A DNA stretch of 23,208 bases, from contig JBNGIS010022768.1 in assembly GCA_049999725.1 (NCBI GenBank), forward strand, positions 21,946 to 45,153. The letters run 5' to 3'. Source of the DNA: Haplomitrium mnioides (taxonomy: Eukaryota; Marchantiophyta; Haplomitriopsida; Calobryales). Of this stretch, positions 1 through 7,861 are shown one piece after another (the stretch's first letter is position 1; the number at the start of each line of letters is the position of its first letter). The notes under the pieces are model-generated. The model had not been told where the DNA came from and did no database searches. It was given only the letters and a program-made list of their open reading frames with translations. The translations under genes were made by a program, and so were the position numbers.

Positions 1-1512
1 CATGAGTAATCCCACCTTGATTTTTTGAAAAACATTCTTGGCAATAAGGAGACTAAGATATCCAAACAAGATAGAATTCTTATTCTCTCGTGTCGTGTTG
101 TCCAGCTGAAGATAAAAAGTTAGAGGCAGCGGGCCTTCAAATTCACATAATATTTTGTTGAGCACAATAACTGTCAAATTGGAAAGGCTCTTCTAGAGAC
201 AAAGGTACCGTAAGGCAGAGTAAACCGATTTTTGACATCAGAATATTTTCTTGGTATTCCTCATTGCAGTGTGATATCATGATTGTTCATGCTTTGTTGA
301 AAGTACATTTCTCTTATAGTTTTCAAAAAATCTGTCTTGCACAATGACAAGCAATTATTTTGACAACAAGAAATTCTCTTCAATCTAGAAATGGATATTG
401 GATTTAGCTTTTTCTTCATAAAGCTCTCGTCATGATGGACTTTCCACCAAAAAGTTTTGCGTAAGGTGTTTACCCGTTTGGGTTTTGGTCCAGATAAAGA
501 ATTCTTATGTTGGGCTGGACGATTCGGTCCATAAGCAAATCCAGCAATAGGAGTTAATTCATCCTAAAGATCTTAGTCGTCATCGTGAACATTGTTTGTT
601 CCTTGATAGAATATTTTCGAGAAACGAGTTTCTTTTTGAGGATTGGGAAAAATGCACCATTCCGAACCCAAATCTTGATCAATATCTCCATTAGAAAAAT
701 TTATTTTCTGTAATAAACTCGGTGCCCTTGGCTATCAATAACTCCAAAGAAATGTTGATTGATTGAGACTCTTTGCCAGAATCGCTTTCCAAAATATTGT
801 CTGAAGACTCTTCCAAAATAATTCGATTTGTTTCAGATATTCCAATCTCTCTACGAGGTGCAACTTGAAAAAAAATCACTCATTATTTGAGTGGTGCTAT
901 CGGGGAGAGTGGCTCATCTCCAAAATTAAAATTGTTTGAAGATTGTATGTTGTTTGTGTTTTGAACAAACGCACTTTTATCATCAATATCGACTTCTCCC
1001 TTAGATGTGGACGAAGAAAGCTCTAGAATCATCTAAAATCTCTTTGTTGAGTCTTTTTCTTCAGACATTTTGGAATACTCAAAAGAAAGATTCAACTTCG
1101 CCCACTTGATGGGTAACAAAGATCTTTTGTTGGATGAAGATTGTTTCTTTAGATCTCTACAAGCATTGAGTTCCCTCTTTGATCCTTTGCGCGCAGAATG
1201 TTGGGTTGTTAATCCTATGCGCGCATTGGATTCGCTCCTTGACCCTATACGTGCATAGGATTGAGTCCTTGATCCTCTGCGCGTATGGAGTTCATGTTCT
1301 CGATCTTTCTTGGTGGAGCTATGTAATTCAACAGAAGTCATCTTTTTCCCCAATATGCTAGCCATCACACTTGAAGCTTTTGTAACTCCATTGCTTAACT
1401 CCCAAAAATTGACATTTGATTGAATCTCAAACTGCTTGTCAAAAGTAACACTCCTCTGTGAAGATGAATTTTGAAATTCCAATCTCTTCTTGCCTTTAAG
1501 ATCTCCATCCAT
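1..1512 (-). pseudogene. Transposase-like gene, copy A (5' part, decayed, runs off the left edge)
   Basis: The start is taken as ATG at 1512-1510, about 170 bp below a minus-strand TATA box. One frame runs 1512 to about 700, broken only by TAG (1035-1033), TAA (885-883) and TGA (882-880). A likely intron acceptor (TTACAG) follows near 708, then a second frame from about 700 to 181. That part carries a Cys cluster (RISCCQNNCLSLC) near 330-370 and ends in FTLPYGTFVSRRAF. At about 181 it jumps to a later part of the protein, with LYLQLDNTTRENKNSILFGY-like motifs down to position 1. By comparison with copy B, about 1.5 kb is deleted at this joint. The Cys-rich part, the LDN..ENKN..FGYLS block and copy B's VG.THD.I.QMF block recall uncharacterised transposon-encoded proteins (DUF7869-like, from memory). 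An RNase H-fold DDE-type transposase is an inference. It is divergent with the methyltransferase gene. Confidence 0.6.
1151..1300. repeat. 30-bp tandem repeat inside transposase exon 1 (5 units)
   Basis: Units start at 1151, 1181, 1211, 1241 and 1271, an exact 30-bp spacing. Each has a palindromic core of the type CCTATGCGCGCATTGG; the first is strongly diverged. The array lies within the open minus-strand frame of copy A, where it reads as a ten-residue repeat (ARIG/ARKG-type, basic, Ser-rich). The core is the same as in the intronic arrays of the neighbouring gene. Confidence 0.85.
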
Positions 1513-1680
1513 TGAAAATTCTCACAAAAACTAAATTATTTCAAAGAACTATTTTAACAAATATTATAAAACTCTTACAAAACTCTCAAAAAATGGAGTT
1601 TTGTCATTTTTTTTGTAAAACGACAAAATTAAGAACTTTTAGGGAAAAAAAAGAAATTGGAAAGATGAAAATGAGCAATG

Positions 1681-1689
1681 CTTTATATA
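1681..1689 (-). promoter_or_regulatory. TATA box for the transposase-like gene
   Basis: On the minus strand this reads TATATAAAG. It is about 170 bp upstream of the ATG at 1512, a normal distance for a plant promoter with a 5' leader of roughly 140 nt. Confidence 0.6.
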
Positions 1690-1748
1690 CTAACTTTTTG
1701 TTTTTTGCACCAAACGAACCTACGTGTCAAGAGCTCTACGAATAAATT

Positions 1749-1760
1749 TTTGGCGGGAAA
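1749..1760. promoter_or_regulatory. E2F-type binding site between the two TATA boxes
   Basis: TTTGGCGGGAAA inside a longer TTTTTGGCGGGAAAAA (1747-1762) fits the established E2F consensus (TTTSSCGS with its flanking A run). It lies between the divergent TATA boxes, where one site could serve both genes. S-phase regulation is an inference. Confidence 0.55.
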
Positions 1761-1781
1761 AAGCGTTTTTTGAAATTTAGC

Positions 1782-1789
1782 TATAAAAG
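1782..1789 (+). promoter_or_regulatory. TATA box for the methyltransferase gene
   Basis: TATAAAAG on the plus strand, about 180 bp upstream of the ATG at 1972 and about 95 bp from the opposite-strand TATA box. Confidence 0.6.
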
Positions 1790-2331
1790 TAGCGCCGCTG
1801 GAAAGTTTCTTTCCATTGTCACGAGTTCAGTTTTTGGTGTTCGTTTTTGATTTATGCTTTTTTTTCTTTCATTTACTCAGTTTTTTGCCATTTCCAACCC
1901 TTAGTGATTCTTGAACTTTTGTTCATTACATTTTTCACCTTCAAAAACATCTTTTTTTTTCTATCTTGACAATGGCCTCTCAAGGAAATATTTCAGGCCT
2001 TGCCAAACCAAAGCCTTATAGGTATTCAGATGTTATAAAGGCTCTAGAGCCTACAAGATTGGAGTGGAAATGGCTAGTCAATTACTGTTCTTTGAGAGAC
2101 CCGGATCATCATCTTTACATTTTTGCACGTGAAGGTGAAAAATTCAATTTGGGTCTAGTGGTCCAAATTAGAATGATCCGAGAAGGAAAGAAGGCTAACA
2201 TTGGGCTGCTTGTGCAGACCCAAGACTCAATAATGCTTTATTTTGCAAATCAAAAGCGATTTGATTTTTCAGAATACAAGGAAAGAGATTTATTTGCTGC
2301 AAATCTTCAAGAGTCAATGGAAGAAAGAAAG

Positions 2332-2727
2332 GTGAGTTCCAAAATCTTTTTTCTTGTTCCTTTTTAATTACTTAGTTGTAACTCTTAGGATATCCATCCA
2401 AGCATTGCCTTTGAAGTCCAAGCGCACATGGACTCTGAAGTCCGTACGTGCATGGACCCTGAGGTTTAAGCGCGGCTAGACTTTGAAGTCCATGCGCGCA
2501 TGGACTTCAAGATCCAAGCGCGCATGAACTTTAAAGAACATGCACACTTAGACTTCAGAGTCCATGCGCGCATGGACTTCAGAGTCCCTGCAAGCCTGGA
2601 CCTTAGACTCCATGCGCGCATGGACTTCTTTGTTCAATGCACGCTTGTTTTTCTTAAGTTCTTGCTTTTTTGCATGTCAGGTCATTATTTTTACTAATGC
2701 CAAATTCTTTTCTTTCTTTATTTTCAG
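2332..2727 (+). other. Intron 1 of the methyltransferase gene
   Basis: The donor is AAG|GTGAGT at 2331/2332. The acceptor is a pyrimidine-rich tract ending TTTTCAG at 2727. Exon 1 ends on a full codon and the next exon opens in phase 0. The frame then continues for about 490 codons, interrupted only by single stops. Most of the intron is the palindrome array at 2413-2652. Confidence 0.8.
2413..2652. repeat. Tandem array of 24-bp palindromes in intron 1 (10 units)
   Basis: Units start at 2413, 2437, 2461, 2485, 2509, 2533, 2557, 2581, 2605 and 2629, an exact 24-bp spacing without indels. The best units (2485, and nearly 2557 and 2605) are perfect 24-bp palindromes: GAAGTCCATGCG followed by its reverse complement. 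The central 12 bp, CATGCGCGCATG, strictly alternate purine and pyrimidine. Because 24 is a multiple of three, the array also reads as an eight-residue repeat (MDFKIQAR-type). I take that frame to be incidental, as it lies in an intron. Confidence 0.92.
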
Positions 2728-4203
2728 TTCACTTAGTATTTGGCGGATTTCGTTGATTCGTACAATGACGCAAAGCGGATCGAACGAGACTTCATCAAGT
2801 TCGCTATACAAATCAAAATTCTAAAGCCCAAGCAGAGCGTCAATATTCAACAGCTTGTGCCACATCCGAGTGCGGCAGCATTCTCGACTCACGCCACAGG
2901 GACTTCTTCATAGAAGAAGAGAAAGGAGCCGAAGTCAAGTGAGGCTCAGAAGAAAACAAAATCGGCACCGAAAAAGAAGAAACCTATACTAGCACTTGTT
3001 GTTGAGAAGGAGCCAGCACCCTCAGAATCAACATCAAAGTCTACTTCATCTGCCCGCTCATCTCCATCAGCAAGCAGCTCGGGGCAAAACTCGGAGTAGG
3101 AGTCGAAACCAGTTCAGGCTCCAACGTCGAGAGCAAAGAGGCAATCCCACAAGGGGTTGCGTACATTTCAAGAAAAAGAGCAGGTGGATCCTCAGACAGC
3201 TTCTGAGGAGGATAAAAATAAGATTAGGGAGTCTGCAATCTAGCGCTACAAAGTCCGTGAAGAGACTATTGCAATCAGGCCGGAAAACCTTAATCTGCCC
3301 AAGCTTGGAATGGACAACTGGGGTCTATTCCAAATTCGAAGATTAAATGAGGATTTTGTGGAGCTTCTTACACAAAGAATGCTTACCAATAAGTACGCGC
3401 ATTCTTTCTTCATCGTGGTTGTAGACCCGAAGTGTGGTCTCAAAGACAAGTCAGAGTTCGACATCAGGAACCTTGACAAGTATCGTTGCGAGATTGCAAG
3501 AGGCAATCACAGTGCTGCAACAAGACAACCACTGATTACAAAATATGGGGTGAAGAATCCTGCTCTGTTGCTCTGTAGCTGTTACGTGTACGTGGGCTTG
3601 ACACCAATAGAGGCTTGCATTTTTGCAACGGATGACAATTATGACTAGAGGTACATGCTTGAGATGACCTCTATTCAAAAGGTCGAGTATTGGTATCAAT
3701 GATTTGTGGAGAGTGGGATGGTTTCATCCCAAAAATTGAAAACGGAGCTAGTGCTGGAAACCCTCGAGATCAAACCAAAGTCTACACTTGAGAAGACTGT
3801 GACTTCTCAAGACAATTGGTTTCAGCTAGCATTCAGAAGTGGAGAGTTGTGGGATTTACAGTAGAGCATTTTTTCAATGTGGGAGAAAAACATTGTGAAA
3901 GGCGAGAAGCCAAAGGCCAAAGGATCTCTTAGGATGGAGGATATGAAGTGGACGCTTTGGAGGTCTCTTCAGGGTCCTCCATATAAAGTAAAGATTTCAG
4001 TTTTGAAGCGGGTGTAAGCCGGAGAGCTTTCAATGGACGAGATGTCTTGAGAGGCAGAGAGACACAAAGTTTTGGCCGTAAAAGTGAAGAGCTTTTGTTC
4101 GGAGGTTTATTGCAATTCCTGGGAAGAGGCAAGAGAGGAATACCCTCTACACATTGAAGAGTCGAAGATGGCCTCCTTTTATTCAAGCTTTGAGAAGCTT
4201 CTA

Positions 4204-4566
4204 GTAGTTCATTTCTTTGGAAGTTTATTTAGTTATTTGTATTTTCATTGAATATTTTGTAAATTTTTGTTGTGTTTTAAAGTCCATGTGCGCATGGATA
4301 TCAAAGTCCATTCCGACATAGACTTCAAAGTCTAAGCACGCATGGACTTCGAAGTCAATGCGCTTTTGATTCCTAAAGTCCATGTGCGCATGGACTTCAA
4401 AGTCGAAACGCGTAGAGTTGTCAAAGTCCATGCACGCATTGACTTCGAAGTCTTTGCGCGCTTGGATTTCAAAGTCCATGCACGCATTGACCCTAAAATG
4501 TTTTAGGGTCCAAACCTTTCAATGTTTTTATCACTCTCAAATGTTTTTGTTTTGATTTTTGTGCAG
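4204..4566 (+). other. Intron 2 of the methyltransferase gene
   Basis: The acceptor TTTTTGTGCAG ends at 4566, and exon 3 opens in phase 0 at 4567. The donor is less certain: GTAGTT at 4204 keeps the phase, but another GT within about 50 bp is possible. Most of the intron is the second palindrome array. Confidence 0.6.
4279..4494. repeat. Tandem array of 24-bp palindromes in intron 2 (9 units)
   Basis: Units start at 4279, 4303, 4327, 4351, 4375, 4399, 4423, 4447 and 4471, again exactly 24 bp apart. Their consensus is that of the intron 1 array (AAAGTCCATGCGCGCATGG then ACTTC). Many units differ by transitions, for example CATGTGCGCATG or CATGCACGCATT, so the purine-pyrimidine alternation survives. 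The minus strand reads as an eight-residue repeat (MDFEIQAR-type). Confidence 0.92.
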
Positions 4567-5122
4567 GGGGACAAAACATTTAAACAGCAGCTAGCAAAGA
4601 AACTAATGGCAGCTGCGAAAAGAAGGAAGAAATCTGGGGTCAATGAAGTCCTTGAAGAACAAGACCAGCCTCCCACATTGGTCTCCTACCCTCCGGCTTT
4701 TCTTCTCCACTACCAAAAGGCTAGAGAGGGGAAAGCACGGCAGCAAAGTGGTGCTGCATCTCTCACAACAGAAGGAGTTGTGAGGGATGAGGAAGAAGAT
4801 TTAATATCTTATGTCGATGGTCTCAACATGGTATTTTATTAAGTCCATGAGGAGGCCAATGCTCGACAACTGAAGGGCTTTGTGAAACCTAAGTGTTTCA
4901 CTTTGGCTATTGCTGATATTCCTTATGGACATAACCTACAAGAATGCAAGCATAATGACTCACAACCATTTTCAAAAGATGGCATTTTTGATATGGTATC
5001 ATCTTTTGTGGCAGTAACAACTTCAAAGTTTTGGTCTTTGTGATCACTTATTCTTCACAGTAGTTTGGCATCGTCGAGGATGCCCTTTCTAAAGCCTGTT
5101 GTGCAATTGATCACGGCATCTG

Positions 5123-5206
5123 GTGAGTTGTTCTTTTATTTTTCTTTTTTTTATTTCTCTTGCATTTTTGTTACAATGCTTGATTTGATTGTTTATCTTT
5201 TTGTAG
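5123..5206 (+). other. Intron 3 of the methyltransferase gene (84 nt)
   Basis: The donor is TG|GTGAGTTG and the acceptor TTTTTGTAG|GGAC, with a T-rich body. Splicing joins TG to G, giving a Trp codon, and leads into the long open frame that contains motif I. Plant introns are typically T-rich and about this short. Confidence 0.75.
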
Positions 5207-5851
5207 GGACAAAAGCAATATTCATCATTCTAGTGGTCTTAGAATTGCACATGCCCACGAGTATTGGATGGTGGGCTACTGGACAAAGGAAGGAAAGAGG
5301 AGCATCCGCCTTTTCAATTTGCAGCCTTCTTTTGCGACCGAACTTCCTCAACAGATTATGCGGAGTGTTTTTAGCTACCCTGTAGTTTTGGCAAAGCTTA
5401 AACATCTAGGAGATGATGCTTATGTGAATGTTTATCAGAAGCCGCAGGCTCTCTACAATTTTTTTATTGATCATTTATCAACAAAGCAAGATTGGATCCT
5501 TGATCTCTGCTCTAGGTCTAGCACAGGTCTTGTCTGTGCTTTAAAGCTGATACGAAATTGCATCGCCATGGAATATGATAGACATTAGTCTATTATATTC
5601 TTCAGAGGGTTTTGGAGATGGCTTCCTTGCCATCCGATGTGACTGAATCACATATAGTTTTTTCTTACCACAAGGAACATGTTCCTCTTGATACTACAGG
5701 TGTTTTTGGTGACTCTATTGTAATATCGGGGACTGGAAAGTCTCGATAGGATTCTCTAACGGTTGTAGATACTCAGCCTGTAGATTTAGATGAGACAGTT
5801 CCTCCTGAAGAGGATAGAGTCTCAGGACCTCTTTGAACACTTTGCATCATT

Positions 5852-5857
5852 AATAAA
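5852..5857 (+). terminator. Polyadenylation signal of the methyltransferase gene
   Basis: AATAAA lies 15 bp beyond the predicted stop codon TGA (5834-5836) and is followed by a T-rich stretch. Confidence 0.45.
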
Positions 5858-6036
5858 ATTTATTTTTTTCCAAATCTTTATTTGCTAAAGTTTCATCTTG
5901 TTGCTCTTTCAATCTATTTCAAGTCTTTTCATCACGATTCAGTTTATTGCGCTTAAGAATAAGTTGACTTAATTGATAGTCTAAGAATGGTTTGAACTCA
6001 ATTACTAATCTAAGATTGATTTGGAGTCTTTGCACA

Positions 6037-6369
6037 TTGTTTAGTGTCTTTGCACATTAAGGCTTTGTAGTTCTTGTTCAGATTCCCTGCGCGCTTAAGC
6101 TGTAAGGTTGTTGTTCAGAGTCTCTGCACCCGTTGGTCAAAGGGTTCTTATTCAATGTCTATGGATGCATATGCTGTAGGGTTCTTGTTTAGAATCTTGG
6201 CATGTAATAGGTTTAGGATTCTAGTTCAAAGTCCATGCGTGCATAGCTTCATTGTTCTTGTTCAGAGTCTAAGCACGCACAGGATTTAGGATTCTTGTTC
6301 AGAGTCTATGGGTGCATAGGCTTTACAGTTCTGGTTTAGAGTCTATACTTGCATAAGATTTGTTAGCTA
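6037..6369. repeat. 37-bp tandem repeat with palindromic core, downstream of the methyltransferase gene (9 units)
   Basis: Unit anchors (TTGTTCA or close variants) start at 6037, 6074, 6111, 6148, 6185, 6222, 6258, 6295 and 6332: 37 bp apart, once 36. Each unit reads roughly TTCTTGTTCAGAGTCTATG, then a CGCGCA-like centre, then TAGGNTTTAGG. The centre is the same kind of palindrome (CTATGCGCGCATAG) as in the 24-bp arrays, with a longer spacer. Short open frames here are repeat artefacts. Confidence 0.85.
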
Positions 6370-7861
6370 CAATGCTCAAAGTCAGGTTCAAAGTCCTTTC
6401 CCAACTGGACATTTACGTATTCTTGTAGTTTTTTTCCACCAAAAGATATATGTTTTATTTTATTTATGATGAATTTAGTTTATTCACAATAGTGTCAAGT
6501 TTTTATAAAATATTTGAATAACCAAAATGTTTGTTTTTCAAGTTATTTTCTACAAAGAAATATTTGAAATATAATCTCAATGTAAAATATGCATTTTTTG
6601 TTTATGAAAAATGATTTTTTTTGAAAAGAAGATTTTAGTCGTAAATTTGATGTTTTTGAATGCCAAATCACCAGAAAAAAAATTTCGACTGCCAAGTGAA
6701 ACAAGAACTCAGTAGCAGTTCCTGGTTCAAAGTAGCAATTGTATATTTTGAAATATGTTTGGTTGCACAAACTCTATGTACGCATAGATACGGTGTTTTT
6801 TTAACCTTTTTTTTGGAAAGAAAATTACAAAACATGAGAAAAATGCCCACACGGACTAGAAGTCAAGGGAATAAGTTTGCAATCGTAGACACAGAAACCA
6901 ACAAGGCAAAACATTGCATGGATTTAGAAGATCTATTTTCAAGTTCAAGAAAGAAAGAAGCTTTCATTTGTAGTTGAAAATCCATGCACACAAAAGTTAA
7001 AGTGGGCATTAAAAAAGGTTTCAGCATTTAAAAACACTTTATAATTTAGAGAAACATCTACACAAAGGAGTCATATTTAGAATAAAAAAACAATGGCTAA
7101 GAAAATTGAATTAAGAGTGTAAATAAGAAACATCTCCAAGTTTTTGACTAGATTGTACCAAACAAAGGTTTTGAGTTCTACAAAAGAGTCTTTGACCAGT
7201 GTAGAATCTAAGTTCTAACCGGTAGTCTTTGTATATAGAAGCTTGAGGGTTGTATATGAGAAGTAGAACATGTGGAAGGCTTGGACTTCCACCCAAAAGT
7301 CTATGCGCGCATAGGAATCAGAGCTCACCATCTAAACACTCCACCACAAAGACTATCAAGAGCCTAGGTTTTAGATTCCACGTGAGAGTTTTTGCATGCA
7401 CAATGTTTCGATATGCGAATCAAACTTATACGCGCATAAGGTTCAGACTTCTACAACCGATGATACAATGGCTAAAGGTTCTATTTTTCAGAACAAACTC
7501 AATAAAGATTTCATTTCTTGATTCCAAACCTAAAAGTAAAATGGCTATAAAGTTCTACATCTGAGTCGAAGCGCGTAGAAGGTTTTCAATTTTACATCAA
7601 AGTGTTTACAAGCAAAAGATAAGTAGTCAATTTGGGGAGATGCTTCAGCAATACAATAACCTTAAACTCTTCTAGCAAGCACTAAAAAAAGGAAACAACA
7701 CACTTATATTTTGCATAAGAAAATATTTTACAAACCAAATGAAAATGGTAGATAAATTCAAAAAACTCCTTGAAAACATTCTCACGTACTTTAAAAAATA
7801 ATAAATTTAAATTACAATATAATTAAAAGTACATAATGTACAATAAAATTCTTAAATTACT
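6370..7861. other. Intergenic region between convergent genes, with degenerate palindrome copies
   Basis: This is AT-rich and has no convincing gene. A lone palindrome copy (CTCTATGTACGCATAGA) lies near 6770-6790. From about 7173 to 7590 a worn repeat of about 37 bp is recognisable (GTTCTAC-like anchors at 7173, 7210, about 7247, 7283 and 7320). It includes good palindromes near 7301-7317 (GTCTATGCGCGCATAGG) and 7427-7441 (TTATACGCGCATAAG). Nothing identifiable was found in 6380-6760 or 7600-7860. Confidence 0.55.

Larger units (their letters stand above)
1513..1971. promoter_or_regulatory. Bidirectional promoter region between two divergent genes
   Basis: This 459-bp AT-rich interval separates the start codons of the transposase-like gene (minus) and the methyltransferase gene (plus). 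It holds one TATA box on each strand and an E2F-type motif between them. The plus-strand leader (about 1815-1971) is pyrimidine-rich. No other gene is visible in it. Confidence 0.65.
1972..5836 (+). pseudogene. DNA N4/N6-type methyltransferase-domain gene, four exons, decayed
   Basis: Proposed exons are 1972-2331 (120 codons, ends AAG|GTGAGT), 2728 to about 4203, 4567-5122 and 5207-5836; the first three introns' flanks keep phase. Exon 1 is an unrecognised domain. Exon 2 has a Lys-rich NLS-like stretch (KKRKEPK and KKKKP, about 2914-2985), a Ser/Pro linker and an unrecognised domain. Exon 3 has ADIPYG (4912-4929), matching methyltransferase motif IV (usually DPPY). Exon 4 has DWILDLCSRSSTG (5490-5528), matching the SAM-binding motif I region, then AMEYD. 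Motif IV before motif I is the permuted (beta-type) order. Motif I has Arg and Ser where the family has Gly, so activity is unlikely. In-frame stops lie at 2734, 2911, 3097, 3241, 3646, 3700, 3862, 4015, 4048, 4840, 5061, 5586 and 5747, with frameshifts near 5020 and 5590. The family call is fairly firm; the target (adenine or cytosine) cannot be told. Confidence 0.65.

Noticed and set aside
2413-2652. CRISPR array
   Set aside because: There are no unique spacers: the palindromes abut directly, and the context is a spliced eukaryotic gene.
2500-2697. Coding sequence for an eight-residue peptide repeat (and the mirror frame at 4225-4479, minus)
   Set aside because: A 24-bp repeat without stops is open by construction. 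Both lie within introns supported by splice sites and phase.
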